Positions 1 through 8,209 of a DNA stretch of 30,363 nucleotides are shown one piece after another. The position numbers were made by a program, and so were the translations under genes. The stretch is from UBA7477 sp045602925 (GTDB taxonomy: Bacteria; Bacillota; Clostridia; Oscillospirales; Ruminococcaceae). Positions within the stretch are counted from its first letter, which is position 1, and the number at the start of each line of letters is the position of its first letter. The notes under the pieces are model-generated. The model saw nothing but the letters and a program-made list of their open reading frames with translations. It made no database searches and was not told the origin of the DNA. The stretch is taken from NCBI GenBank assembly GCA_045602925.1, contig JAZSCN010000020.1, positions 1 through 30,363 of the forward strand. Reading direction: 5' to 3'.

Positions 1-25
1 ACAACCTCACACAAAATATATATTA

Positions 26-140
<115 letters not shown>

Positions 141-145
141 ACTAA

Positions 146-178
146 AAAGAGTCTGAATTTTCAGGCTCTTTCTTTTTT
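146..178 (+). terminator. Intrinsic terminator of the rRNA operon
   Basis: A 12-bp stem (146-157 with 160-171, one G-U pair) is followed by TTTCTTTTTT. It starts 6 nt after the 5S 3' end and separates the rRNA unit from the CBM2/GH5 unit. Confidence 0.9.
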
Positions 179-323
179 GCAATTTTGCTCAAAAAACGGG
201 CACAATCATAAAATATACTCGTGTGTTATAAGAATTTTAGATTAGCTCTGTGTTTTTAGTTTTAGGGGGACTTTTTGTTCAAAAATAGTTTTCAAAATTA
301 CATTTTTTTAAAACAAATTACTA

Positions 324-352
324 TTGAATTTTGCCTGCAGTTGTTATATAAT
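324..352 (+). promoter_or_regulatory. SigA-type promoter of the CBM2/GH5 unit
   Basis: TTGAAT at 324-329 and TATAAT at 347-352 are exactly 17 nt apart. Transcription should start near 359, which leaves a leader of about 30 nt before the ATG at 389. The promoter lies downstream of the in-frame upstream ATG at 275, which rules that start out. Confidence 0.85.
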
Positions 353-388
353 ATTGAATGTATAAATATTTCGAAAGGAAAATACAAT

Positions 389-1261
389 ATGAGCACATAT
401 AACCAAAAGAATCGTCCAAAGCCACCACAGAAGCGCAGCTTCAAGCCTTCTCCAGAAACGATGCAGACACTTATAGCAATGGGTGTAATAGTTGTTATAG
501 CACTTGGACTTTGCCTGTTCAGCCTCGTAGGCGACGATACCATCAAGACTAGTAACGATGTTTCTACAACAACAACTACTACAACTACAACAACAGCTAG
601 TAATTCTGAAGTTCTGCCTGCAGTAGATTCCGATAGCTCTGATGTTGCTGTAGATAGTGGAGTCGATAGCGAAGCTCAGACAACTACAACTACTAAGGTC
701 GATGAAACCTCAAAGCCTGAAGAAACTACTACTAAAGAAACTACAACCAAGCCTAAGGAAACTACCACAAAGGTTACCACAACTAAGAAGCCTGAAACTA
801 CTACAGCTAAGGCTGAAACTACCACTAAGAAGGTAACTACTACCAAGAAGGCTACTACCACAACTAAGGCTACTACCACCACTAAGAAAACAACTACAAC
901 CAAGGTTACTACAACTACCAAGAAGACTACAACTACAGCCCAGAAGCCTGCAACAAAGGCAACAGCTTCTGTAAAGATTACAAACTCTTGGGAAAGTAAT
1001 GGTAGCTACTTCACACAGCTCGATGTTTCTGCAAAGAATAATTCTACAGCAGATATGAATGACTGGACAATAAAGATTAGCGTGCCAAACGGTGCAGAGG
1101 TTACTGATAAATGGAACGGTACCTTTACAGTTTCTGGCGGATATATAGTAATTAAGCCTGTAGAATATAACGCAACAGTTGCAGCAGGTGGAACACTCTC
1201 CGGCATTGGACTTACAGTAAAAACAAACGGCGAATTTACTCCAAAGGTAACAATAGAGTAA
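389..1261 (+). CDS. Membrane-anchored CBM2-type carbohydrate-binding protein
   Basis: This 290-residue protein has no catalytic domain. Residues 1-25 are basic and Pro-rich, about 26-47 form one hydrophobic helix, and about 55-190 are a Thr-rich stalk with repeated TTTTK/KPETTT units. Residues 191-290 look like a family 2 carbohydrate-binding module, with spaced aromatics in NSW, NDW and KWNG and the typical VAAGG loop near the end. The basic N-terminus predicts an inside N-terminus with the stalk and CBM outside, held by an uncleaved anchor. Start: an in-frame ATG at 275 would add 38 residues but precedes the promoter at 324-352, whereas ATG 389 has AAAGGAA at 375-381. It is first in an operon with the GH5 enzyme 12 nt downstream. 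The likely role is substrate binding at the cell surface. The CBM2 call is by motif and is not a database match; a related beta-sandwich CBM is possible. Confidence 0.85.
   Translation: MSTYNQKNRPKPPQKRSFKPSPETMQTLIAMGVIVVIALGLCLFSLVGDDTIKTSNDVSTTTTTTTTTTASNSEVLPAVDSDSSDVAVDSGVDSEAQTTTTTKVDETSKPEETTTKETTTKPKETTTKVTTTKKPETTTAKAETTTKKVTTTKKATTTTKATTTTKKTTTTKVTTTTKKTTTTAQKPATKATASVKITNSWESNGSYFTQLDVSAKNNSTADMNDWTIKISVPNGAEVTDKWNGTFTVSGGYIVIKPVEYNATVAAGGTLSGIGLTVKTNGEFTPKVTIE
676..960 (+). repeat. ACN-codon (poly-Thr) low-complexity tract
   Basis: Runs of ACT/ACA/ACC codons broken by AAG, GAA and GCT encode the Thr/Lys stalk of the CBM2 protein. Mixed use of synonymous Thr codons shows that the protein sequence, not a pure DNA microsatellite, is being kept. 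The opposite strand reads as Val-rich open frames that are artefacts. A shorter ACN run lies at 565-596. Confidence 0.8.
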
Positions 1262-1273
1262 GGATGTGAGCAA

Positions 1274-3307
1274 ATGAAAAAGCTCAAGGAATGGTTTAAC
1301 GAAACCTTTTCTGATGAGAATATGTCAAAGCAAAGAGCTAACGAAATTAAAACAGGAATCGCTATTCTTGCAGTTTTAGTTGTCGCAATAGTGGCAATAG
1401 TTATAGTGTTTGCTGTCAATTCATTAAACGAGGGTAAGGACGATTCTTCGTCATCTTCAAGCAATGTTTCCGAAGCTTCATCCTCTAAGCCTTCATCAGT
1501 AAGCTCAGAAAAGCCATCAGACTCGAATGACAGTGATAGCGTTGACAGCGATTCATCAAGTGAATCCTCTAAGGATGACAGCGATAGCTCCGATAGCGAT
1601 ATTCCTGATAGCGATTCTTCAAGCGAAGAAGACGCCGAGGGAATTACCGTTACATATAATATCTCAAACAGTTGGCCAAACGGCTCGAATACCTGTTACC
1701 AGGTCGACCTTGGCATAAAGAATAACGACGCAAAAGCACTCACAAATTGGGGACTTACCCTGAATGTAGCAGAGGGAACAACCGTCGACGGCTGGAACGG
1801 AACATATAAAATCGACGGAACAACACTCTCTTTCACCCCTGAGAATTATAACAGCGAGATTGTCGCAGGTGGCAATATCTCAATCGGCTTTATAATTACA
1901 ACAAGTGGTAGCTTCGACGCCGAGTCTATCAGAATCAACGGCGAGCAGGTTACCGTAAAGAAGGGTAAGGTCGCAGGCGATAATAACCAGCAAAACCAGA
2001 ACGGCAATCAAAACGGCAACCAAAACGGTAATCAGAACGGTTCAGAGCCGGTGGATGTAGACGAGCTTTTGGAAAGAAGCGAGGACGCAGTCCAGGGCGA
2101 CGACTGGCTCTATGTAAAGGATAATAAGATTGTCGATAAGGACGGTAAGGAAGTCTGGCTCACAGGCGTCAATTGGTTTGGCTATAATACAGGCACAAAC
2201 ATCTTCGACGGACTCTGGGGCTCTGAGCTTGTTTCTTCTGTAGAAGCAATCGCAGACCACGGCTTTAACCTTATCAGAATACCTTTCTCAGCCGAGCTTA
2301 TCAATCAATGGGCAAGTGGCGAGTACCCACAGGCTAACTATAACCAAGCCTATAACTCAACCTTAAATTCAATGAACAGTCTCCAGATTTTTGACTATGT
2401 AGTCAAGCTCTGTGAAGAAAACGGCATGAAGATTATGATTGATATCCATAGTGCCGAAACTAACGCATCAGGCCATGTCATCAATCTCTGGTGTACCGAC
2501 AACTTCACAGTCGAGGAGTATTACAGTGCCCTCGAATGGATGGCTGATAGATATAAGGATAACGATACAATCATTGCGTATGACCTTAAAAACGAGCCTC
2601 ACGGCAAGCCGTACGAAGGCGACGCAGCTGCAATCTGGAATGATTCCAAGGACGCAAATAACTGGAAGTATGTCGCAGAGCAGGCTGCCGCAAGAGTCCT
2701 CGCAAAGAACCCTAACGTGCTCATTATGATAGAGGGAATCGAAATCTATCCGATAGATATCGAAGAAAACGGCGATTTTGCTTCAACAAACGAGAAGGAC
2801 TACTACTTCAATTGGTGGGGTGGAAATCTCCGTGGCGTAAAGGATTACCCAATCAACCTCGGCAAGTATCAGAATAAGCTCGTCTACTCACCACACGACT
2901 ACGGCCCGACTGTATATCAGCAGCCTTGGTTTAGTGGCGATTATGACTATGATAGCCTTATGGAAGACTGCTGGAAGGATAACTGGTTCTACATCTATGA
3001 GGATAAAACAGCCCCACTCCTTATCGGTGAATGGGGAGGCTTTATGAGAGAGCCAAACCTTAAGTGGATGACCTGTATGAGACAGCTCATAAAGACATAT
3101 AAGCTTCACCATACCTTCTGGTGCTTTAACGCAAACTCAGGTGATACAGGCGGACTTGTGCTCGACGACTTTACAACCTGGGATGAAGAAAAGTACGCAT
3201 TCGTCAAGGAGGTTCTCTGGCAGCAAAACGGTAAGTTTGTCGGACTCGACCACGCAATCCCACTCGGAGATAACGGTATAACACTCTCTGAGGCGAATGG
3301 CATATAG
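1274..3307 (+). CDS. Membrane-anchored CBM2-GH5 endoglucanase
   Basis: This 677-residue enzyme probably cleaves internal beta-1,4-glucan bonds. Residues 28-50 are one transmembrane helix after a charged N-terminus, 53-121 a Ser/Asp-rich stalk, and 123-228 a CBM2-like module (NSW, TNWG, DGWNG). Residues 238-256 are an Asn/Gln/Gly linker, and about 275-660 a glycoside hydrolase family 5 barrel. Barrel landmarks are GVNWFGYNTG (298-307), NLIRIPFS (332-339), DIHS (390-393), the acid/base motif LKNEPHG with Glu441, and the nucleophile motif LIGEWGG with Glu586. The GVNWFG...GLW pattern suggests subfamily GH5_1, which is inference. No cleavable signal, dockerin or sortase motif is seen, so the enzyme should stay tethered to the membrane. 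AAGGATGTGA precedes the ATG. It lies 12 nt after the CBM2-only gene, in the same unit. Confidence 0.93.
   Translation: MKKLKEWFNETFSDENMSKQRANEIKTGIAILAVLVVAIVAIVIVFAVNSLNEGKDDSSSSSSNVSEASSSKPSSVSSEKPSDSNDSDSVDSDSSSESSKDDSDSSDSDIPDSDSSSEEDAEGITVTYNISNSWPNGSNTCYQVDLGIKNNDAKALTNWGLTLNVAEGTTVDGWNGTYKIDGTTLSFTPENYNSEIVAGGNISIGFIITTSGSFDAESIRINGEQVTVKKGKVAGDNNQQNQNGNQNGNQNGNQNGSEPVDVDELLERSEDAVQGDDWLYVKDNKIVDKDGKEVWLTGVNWFGYNTGTNIFDGLWGSELVSSVEAIADHGFNLIRIPFSAELINQWASGEYPQANYNQAYNSTLNSMNSLQIFDYVVKLCEENGMKIMIDIHSAETNASGHVINLWCTDNFTVEEYYSALEWMADRYKDNDTIIAYDLKNEPHGKPYEGDAAAIWNDSKDANNWKYVAEQAAARVLAKNPNVLIMIEGIEIYPIDIEENGDFASTNEKDYYFNWWGGNLRGVKDYPINLGKYQNKLVYSPHDYGPTVYQQPWFSGDYDYDSLMEDCWKDNWFYIYEDKTAPLLIGEWGGFMREPNLKWMTCMRQLIKTYKLHHTFWCFNANSGDTGGLVLDDFTTWDEEKYAFVKEVLWQQNGKFVGLDHAIPLGDNGITLSEANGI
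1994..2041 (+). repeat. 12-bp tandem repeat x4 in the GH5 linker
   Basis: Four in-frame copies of AAYCARAACGGY encode NQNG x4 between the CBM2 and GH5 domains. Synonymous differences between copies suggest an established linker that can vary in length. Confidence 0.85.
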
Positions 3308-3318
3308 TGAGGAAAACT

Positions 3319-4092
3319 ATGAAAAAAACAGTAAGCGGCGAAGCCGCAGTTATTACAGGCGCAAGCTCCGGAATAGGTCGAGAGCTCGCCCTCATATTAG
3401 ACAATATAGGATATAATACAGTCCTCGTCGCAAGAAGAGAGGATAGACTCATAGAGCTTGGCGAAAGGCTTAAAAATAAGTCAACAATAATCTGCGCCGA
3501 CCTCTCTAAAGTGGAAGACTGCGAGCATGTCTACGAGAGCACAAAGGATATGAATGTCTCTCTCGTTGTCAACTGCGCAGGCTTTGGACTTGTCGGCGAA
3601 TTTGATAGTATCCCCCTCGATAAAGAACTTGCAATGCTTGACGTAAATGTCAGAGCAGTGCATATTCTCACAAAGCTCTATCTTAAGGACTTTAAGGAGA
3701 AAGACTATGGCTATATATTAAATGTAGCCTCGTCAGCAGGACTTATGCCGGGTGGGCCACTTATGGCAACCTATTACGCTACAAAAGCGTATGTGTGTAG
3801 CCTTACAAGAGGAATCTCGCAGGAGCTTAAGAATGAAGGCTCAAAGGTGTACGTCGGTGCACTCTGTCCGGGACCTGTCGATACAGAGTTCAATGACGTA
3901 AGCGGAGGAGAGTTTGCACAAAAAGGCATCTCTGCCAAGGAATGTGCCCTCGCTGCCGTCAGCGAAATGTTCAAAGGCAACGACACTATTATCCCTGGCA
4001 GTATGGCTAAAGCCCTCTATGGCGCATCTAAGCTCTCACCACCAAGACTGACACTTAAAATCGTCTCTAAGTATCAAAATACTAAACTATAA
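3319..4092 (+). CDS. Short-chain dehydrogenase/reductase (SDR)
   Basis: This cytosolic oxidoreductase of 257 residues has the classical SDR signature: the NAD(P)-binding TGASSGIG near residue 12, NCAGFG in the place of NNAG, a Ser in NVASSAG, and the catalytic YYATK. The PGPVDTEF segment after the catalytic helix is typical of the classical subfamily. The substrate cannot be read from sequence. Start: the frame opens with GTG at 3307, overlapping the GH5 stop by 1 nt, but ATG 3319 has GAGG at 3309-3312 with good spacing and puts the Rossmann motif at the usual distance from the N-terminus. It is the last gene of the unit begun at 324, followed by a terminator. A functional link to cellulose use is not evident. 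Confidence 0.88.
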   Translation: MKKTVSGEAAVITGASSGIGRELALILDNIGYNTVLVARREDRLIELGERLKNKSTIICADLSKVEDCEHVYESTKDMNVSLVVNCAGFGLVGEFDSIPLDKELAMLDVNVRAVHILTKLYLKDFKEKDYGYILNVASSAGLMPGGPLMATYYATKAYVCSLTRGISQELKNEGSKVYVGALCPGPVDTEFNDVSGGEFAQKGISAKECALAAVSEMFKGNDTIIPGSMAKALYGASKLSPPRLTLKIVSKYQNTKL

Positions 4093-4165
4093 CAGAGAAT
4101 ATTCAAGAAGATAACCTTGATTAAAACTCTTATATCAGAAGTGTTAAAATCTAATACAATCACCT

Positions 4166-4196
4166 AGCCGTTCGAATTATCCGAACGGCTTTTTTA
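4166..4196 (+). terminator. Intrinsic terminator after the SDR gene
   Basis: AGCCGTTCG (4166-4174) pairs with CGAACGGCT (4182-4190) around a 7-nt loop and is followed by seven T. It closes the CBM2/GH5/SDR unit. Confidence 0.93.
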
Positions 4197-4282
4197 TAAG
4201 TATATTAACATACATTCGAGCTTTTTATCCTAATATGTGAATTGCAACAAGTAGCGCATTTTATTTTTGTGCAATAAATAAA

Positions 4283-4311
4283 TTGAAATCTCAGAGCGAA
4301 TAAAGTACAAT
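4283..4311 (+). promoter_or_regulatory. SigA-type promoter of the lipoprotein gene
   Basis: TTGAAA (4283-4288) and TACAAT (4306-4311) are separated by 17 nt. The predicted start near 4318 gives a leader of about 28 nt. Confidence 0.8.
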
Positions 4312-4345
4312 ATAAGTATGAAAATTTTAAATGGAGGTTTTCACT

Positions 4346-5218
4346 ATGAAAATGAAAAAGCTTGTTGCCATTCTCATGACACTTGCAATGTCCGTTTCAA
4401 TGCTCGCTTCTTGTGGTGGCGACGATTCATCAAAGGCAGATTCTTCTGTAGCCGATTCTACAGCAGATTCCTCAGAGGCTACAACCACAACAACTACTAC
4501 AACTACAACAACCAAGCCCGAGCCGGTGGTTCCTGCCGGTCCAATAACATTCTCGGCTTTCGATGAGTCTAAGATTTTCTATGGCGATATTGAGCATAAC
4601 GGTAAGTTCCGTATAGAGCTCTATAACGAGTATGGCAATACCCCTAAAGCTCCCGCATTCGACGTAGAAGAAATCGAGTTCACAGGCGGTATCTCTGTAA
4701 CATTTGATATCGCCGGTATCACAAATCAGGAAAAGGAATACGACGCTTACTTAATGTTTGCCGATTCCTCATGGGGATTTGCAAGCTGGAACATCAACGA
4801 TAATAACGTCGGTGCAACAAAAATCAAGGGCGACGGAACATATACAGTCTACCTCTCGAATGAAACCTGCTCATCTCTCAACCCTAACTATTCCGAGAAC
4901 CTTATCGGTACAGACGAGGAAGGCTATGCAGGTTCTGCCTGGGCTACAGTCGTGTTCTGCGTGGATATATATGAGCTTGCTGCCGAAGAAGGCCTTACAG
5001 GTAAGGACGAGGCTACAGGCGATTTCTCTAAGGGCAACATCACCGTCTCAAATGTTAAGGTAGAATGGTGGGATTTAGGTGCAGAGCCTGATTATGTAAA
5101 GCCTGCCGATTCTTCACTCGCTGCCATTGACGAAACTAAGTACGTTAACTTCGATACAGTCGGCACAACGGATACTCCAGCCGAGGATACACCAGCTGAA
5201 GACGCCCCTGCCGAATAA
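4346..5218 (+). CDS. Lipoprotein with Thr stalk and unassigned extracytoplasmic domain
   Basis: The 290-residue product begins with a lipoprotein signal peptide: a Lys-rich start, a hydrophobic core, then the lipobox LASC with Cys23. Residues 24-45 are Ser/Asp-rich and 46-56 are all Thr, a stalk like those of the CBM2 and GH5 proteins upstream. Residues about 66-245 form one folded domain rich in Trp, Phe and Tyr with alternating polar strands (for example GKFRIELYNEYG and SSWGFASW), reading like a jelly-roll beta-sandwich of the kind found in polysaccharide-binding proteins. I cannot assign a family. The C-terminus ends in DTPAED-type repeats. An in-frame ATG at 4331 is rejected because GGAGG at 4333-4337 serves the ATG at 4346. 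It has its own promoter and terminator. A glycan-binding role is inference from the stalk and neighbours. Confidence 0.8.
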   Translation: MKMKKLVAILMTLAMSVSMLASCGGDDSSKADSSVADSTADSSEATTTTTTTTTTTKPEPVVPAGPITFSAFDESKIFYGDIEHNGKFRIELYNEYGNTPKAPAFDVEEIEFTGGISVTFDIAGITNQEKEYDAYLMFADSSWGFASWNINDNNVGATKIKGDGTYTVYLSNETCSSLNPNYSENLIGTDEEGYAGSAWATVVFCVDIYELAAEEGLTGKDEATGDFSKGNITVSNVKVEWWDLGAEPDYVKPADSSLAAIDETKYVNFDTVGTTDTPAEDTPAEDAPAE

Positions 5219-5234
5219 TTAAAGTAGCATTATT

Positions 5235-5265
5235 AAACGCCTGCTGTAAAGTGGGCGTTTGTTTT
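5235..5265 (+). terminator. Probable terminator after the lipoprotein gene
   Basis: AAACGCC (5235-5241) pairs with GGCGTTT (5254-5260) around a 12-nt loop and is followed by GTTTT. The stem is short and the T-tract modest. Confidence 0.65.
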
Positions 5266-5303
5266 GTGTGCGATGTCAAGCCTTAAGAATATTTAAAAAG
5301 TGC

Positions 5304-5332
5304 TTGCTTTTTTTATGCGAATATGGTATACT
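5304..5332 (+). promoter_or_regulatory. Promoter of the SRP RNA gene
   Basis: TTGCTT (5304-5309) and TATACT (5327-5332) are separated by 17 nt. The predicted start near 5340 is about 38 nt before the closing helix of the SRP RNA, so a short 5' extension may be processed away. Confidence 0.75.
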
Positions 5333-5377
5333 ATCAAGGTAATGATTTTATGTTACAGGTTAGTCGCTTTCGGAAAG

Positions 5378-5504
5378 TTCCGATTCGTAGGTGTGCAGGT
5401 CCTGTGCAATGAAACGCTGTGAACCATGTCAGGCGGGGAACCGAGCAGCATTAAGCGGTTTGTTTTGTGTGACACAGTAACGCCTGCACACCTATGCGTC
5501 GGAA
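5378..5504 (+). ncRNA. ffs: Small signal recognition particle RNA (4.5S type)
   Basis: The RNA scaffold of SRP, which with Ffh targets membrane proteins to the Sec translocon. The apical domain IV is clear: GTCAGG, then a CGG/CCG stem with a GGAA tetraloop, then AGCAGC, which is the Ffh-binding loop pair. The ends form a long helix, with 5378-5400 (TTCCGA...CGTAGGTGTGCAGG) pairing with 5483-5504 (CCTGCACACCTATGCGTCGGAA). No Alu domain is evident, so it is a small type. Six T follow at 5505-5510, so the closing helix can double as a terminator. Its place just before dnaX is common in Firmicutes. Exact ends are estimated. Confidence 0.93.
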
Positions 5505-5547
5505 TTTTTTATAGGCTGTGAAGAAAGCTTTCGAGGGAGGAGATTGT

Positions 5548-7176
5548 ATGTACCAGGCACTATATAGAAAATGGCGTCCAATGACCTTCGACGATGTCGT
5601 TTCTCAGCCACATATTACTACAACTCTGCGTAATCAGATTGAAAGCGGAAAAATAGCACACGCCTACCTCTTTACAGGTTCCAGAGGTACAGGTAAGACA
5701 ACCTGCGCAAGAATTTTTGCCAAGGCAATCAATTGCAGAAATTCTGTCGGTGGCGAGCCTTGCCTCGAGTGCGATATCTGTAACGAAATGGATAGCCAGA
5801 CTCTCAGTGATATTATCGAAATTGACGCCGCATCTAATACCGGTGTCGACGATATGCGTGAGCTCAGAGAATCTACAGCCTATACCCCCGAAAAGTGTAA
5901 GTATAAGGTGTATATCATCGACGAGGTGCATATGCTCTCAGTCAACGCCTTTAACGCACTTCTTAAAATTTTGGAGGAACCACCCGAGCATGTAAAGTTT
6001 ATCTTTGCAACAACCGAGCTCCATAAGGTTCCCGTTACTATTCTTTCAAGATGCCAGGTCTATAGCTTTAGAAGAATATTAGCAGAGGATATAAAGCAAA
6101 GACTTTTGTATATCGCCTCGCAGGAGGACTTTACTCTCACAGAGGACGCCGCATCACTCGTAGCAAAGCTTGCAGACGGTGGTATGAGAGATGCCCTCTC
6201 ACTCCTCGACCAGTGTATAGCATATTCTAAAGACGTTACTATAGATACAGTTTCTGCCGCAGCAGGTATCGCAGGCAGAGATTATCTGTTCGACCTACTC
6301 GAATGCTTTGTCGATAAAAATACGCCAAAGGCTGTCGGTATTGTCGGTAAGCTGTATGACGATTCAAAGGATATGCAAAGACTTGTCAGCGAACTCGTGT
6401 CGCAGGTCAGAAACCTTATGCTCTGTAAGAGCGTCAGCGACGATTCAATGCTCGCTTGCCTTCCTGATGAAACCAAAAGGCTCAGAACTATCGCAGAAAG
6501 CCTCACACTCGAGGAAGTTTTCGATATGCTAAGATGCCTGCAGGATTGCTCTGAAAGACTCCCTAAGGTTTCTGCTAAGCGTATAGAAATTGAAATGTGC
6601 ATAGTCAAGCTGTCAAGCGGTAAGCAGCCGGCTTCTAAAAAGGCTTCGCAAAGTATCAGCAATGCCGAAATTTCTCAGCTGACAGATAGACTCGTCAGAG
6701 TAGAAAACGCCTTGACCGAAATGGCACAAAACGGCACCGTACCAAAGAGCACACCAAGTAAGCCTAAGCATGAGCCGCTTATCTCACAGCAGGGCGCACC
6801 AATCCCCGAACCACAGGTCGATGTGTCAAAGATTAAGCCAAGTGACCTGACACCACTTGATTGCTGGCTCGAAATTATCGAAAGAATAGGCGATAGAGAT
6901 GCCTCAATGGCAGGTTTCCTCGACGGCTCAAAAGCCTTCACCTATGAAAATTTACTGTTTATAATCGTCGAAAATGACTTCTTCCTTAAGATGTTCCAGG
7001 AAACAGCCTGCGGAAAGGTCATAGCCGAGGTTATGAAGGACTATTTTGGAAAACCGTATGCAGTAAGAGTTAAATCGGCAAAGAAGATTAACCCGCAGGA
7101 TTCTGAGAATCCGGTGAATAAGCTTCTTAAAAAAGCCGAGGAATTCAATATTGCGGTTGATATAAAAAATAAATAA
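5548..7176 (+). CDS. dnaX: DNA polymerase III gamma/tau subunit
   Basis: The clamp-loader ATPase of the replicative polymerase, 542 residues. The AAA+ core shows Walker A GSRGTGKT (44-51), the zinc-binding cysteines C63, C72, C75 and C78, the Walker B-type DEVH (125-128), sensor-1 FATTE, and the arginine-finger motif SRC (167-169). Beyond about residue 355 is a variable Lys/Ser/Pro-rich region and a C-terminal domain like tau domain V. The frame is open from a GTG at 5518, but ATG 5548 preceded by GGGAGGAG gives the family N-terminus MYQALYRKWRP. It follows the SRP RNA; no separate promoter is obvious, so read-through past the T-tract is likely. ybaB and recR follow in the usual order. Confidence 0.96.
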   Translation: MYQALYRKWRPMTFDDVVSQPHITTTLRNQIESGKIAHAYLFTGSRGTGKTTCARIFAKAINCRNSVGGEPCLECDICNEMDSQTLSDIIEIDAASNTGVDDMRELRESTAYTPEKCKYKVYIIDEVHMLSVNAFNALLKILEEPPEHVKFIFATTELHKVPVTILSRCQVYSFRRILAEDIKQRLLYIASQEDFTLTEDAASLVAKLADGGMRDALSLLDQCIAYSKDVTIDTVSAAAGIAGRDYLFDLLECFVDKNTPKAVGIVGKLYDDSKDMQRLVSELVSQVRNLMLCKSVSDDSMLACLPDETKRLRTIAESLTLEEVFDMLRCLQDCSERLPKVSAKRIEIEMCIVKLSSGKQPASKKASQSISNAEISQLTDRLVRVENALTEMAQNGTVPKSTPSKPKHEPLISQQGAPIPEPQVDVSKIKPSDLTPLDCWLEIIERIGDRDASMAGFLDGSKAFTYENLLFIIVENDFFLKMFQETACGKVIAEVMKDYFGKPYAVRVKSAKKINPQDSENPVNKLLKKAEEFNIAVDIKNK

Positions 7177-7199
7177 TATTAAAATAAGGAGTAATATCT

Positions 7200-7550
7200 A
7201 TGAAAGCAAGACTTCCACAGGGTATGGGCAAGGGCCCTTCCAACAACGTAAACCATATGCTCAAGCAGGCACAGAAGATGCAGGACGAAATCACTGCTCT
7301 CCAGGCTGATTTAGAGCAGAGAGAATTTTCCGCATCAGTTGGCGGCGGAGCTGTAGAAATCAAGATTAACGGTAAGAGAAATGTCCTCGACCTCAAGATT
7401 AAGCCGGAGGTTGTTGACCCTGAAGATATCGAAACACTCCAGGACCTCGTAATGAGCGCATTCAACGAAGCTATCAGAGTGCTCGATGAGGAATCTGATG
7501 CCGAGATGCAGAAGGTAACAGGTGGCGTTTCTATCCCTGGCCTCTATTAA
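7200..7550 (+). CDS. YbaB/EbfC family nucleoid-associated protein
   Basis: A 116-residue DNA-binding protein of the YbaB/EbfC family, which forms dimers that coat DNA. It has a Gly/Pro-rich start, the family helix MLKQAQKMQDEITALQADL, the central GGGAVEIKINGKRNVLDLKI strands and a C-terminal helix ending GGVSIPGLY. AAGGAG (7185-7190) precedes the ATG. It lies between dnaX and recR, its conserved setting, 23 nt after dnaX. Confidence 0.95.
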   Translation: MKARLPQGMGKGPSNNVNHMLKQAQKMQDEITALQADLEQREFSASVGGGAVEIKINGKRNVLDLKIKPEVVDPEDIETLQDLVMSAFNEAIRVLDEESDAEMQKVTGGVSIPGLY

Positions 7551-7556
7551 TAAGTA

Positions 7557-8159
7557 ATGGCTGATACAAATGCACTCCCACTAGTCGTATTAGCAGAGAA
7601 TTTTGCTAAGCTCCCGGGCATCGGTATGAAGACTGCCCAAAGACTTGCGTATTTTGTTATGTCAATGTCTGAAGCAGAAGCACAAGCTTTCGCAGATGCA
7701 ATTATGACAGCCCATAAAACTGTCCATGAGTGTAGCGTGTGCTGTAACCTTACCGACAAGGAGCATTGCCCTATCTGTGCAAATGCCAAGCGCGATACTT
7801 CTATTATCTGTGTCGTAGAAAGTCCAAAAGACGTTACTGCGTTCGAGAGAACTAAAGAATACCACGGCGTCTACCACGTGCTGCATGGTCTAATCTCTCC
7901 ACTCGATAACGTTATGCCGGATAGCTTGAGAATAAAAGAGCTTCTCGCAAGACTAAATGACGGCAAGGTTAAAGAAGTCGTTATGGCAACTAACCCCACA
8001 GTAGAAGGCGAAGCAACTGCTATGTATATCTCAAGGCTTTTAAAACCACTCGGAGTAAAGGTCACAAGACTCGCATTCGGTCTGCCGGTAGGTGCCGTCT
8101 TGGAGTACGCCGACGAGGTTACACTCTTTAAAGCACTCGAGAATAGAAACGAAATTTAA
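7557..8159 (+). CDS. recR: Recombination mediator protein RecR
   Basis: RecR, 200 residues, works with RecO (and RecF) to load RecA on SSB-coated single-stranded DNA during gap repair. Visible parts are the helix-hairpin-helix LPGIGMKTAQRLAYF (19-33), a C4 zinc finger (C59, C62, C71, C74), a Toprim domain from about residue 82 (CVVESPKD), and the C-terminal LAFGLPVGAVLEYADEVTL. It starts 6 nt after the ybaB stop and has no good ribosome-binding site of its own, so translational coupling to ybaB is likely. The length matches the family. Confidence 0.97.
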   Translation: MADTNALPLVVLAENFAKLPGIGMKTAQRLAYFVMSMSEAEAQAFADAIMTAHKTVHECSVCCNLTDKEHCPICANAKRDTSIICVVESPKDVTAFERTKEYHGVYHVLHGLISPLDNVMPDSLRIKELLARLNDGKVKEVVMATNPTVEGEATAMYISRLLKPLGVKVTRLAFGLPVGAVLEYADEVTLFKALENRNEI

Positions 8160-8172
8160 TATGACACTATAG

Positions 8173-8209
8173 AAAAGACGTTCAAGGCTAGCCCTCGAAC
8201 GTCTTTTTT
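8173..8209 (+). terminator. Intrinsic terminator after recR
   Basis: An 11-bp stem (8173-8183 with 8197-8207) encloses a 13-nt loop with a small GGCTAGCC palindrome and runs into a six-T tract. It ends the dnaX-ybaB-recR unit. Confidence 0.93.

Noticed and set aside
275..388. Longer start for the CBM2 gene at ATG 275
   Set aside because: The promoter at 324-352 lies inside this extension, and the ATG at 389 has its own ribosome-binding site and gives a normal topology.
676..921. Minus-strand Val-rich open frame
   Set aside because: It is the mirror of the poly-Thr codons of the CBM2 stalk; it has no ribosome-binding site and is pure low complexity.
710..1273. Minus-strand 187-codon Cys/Ser-rich open frame
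   Set aside because: It is antisense to the CBM2 gene and its composition is set by the Thr-codon tract on the other strand.
6636..6689. Possible -1 frameshift site in dnaX (T AAA AAG, then stop TAG at 6687-6689)
   Set aside because: It lies where a gamma form would end, but the heptamer is not the A AAA AAG type and I see no strong upstream SD or downstream stem to drive slippage.
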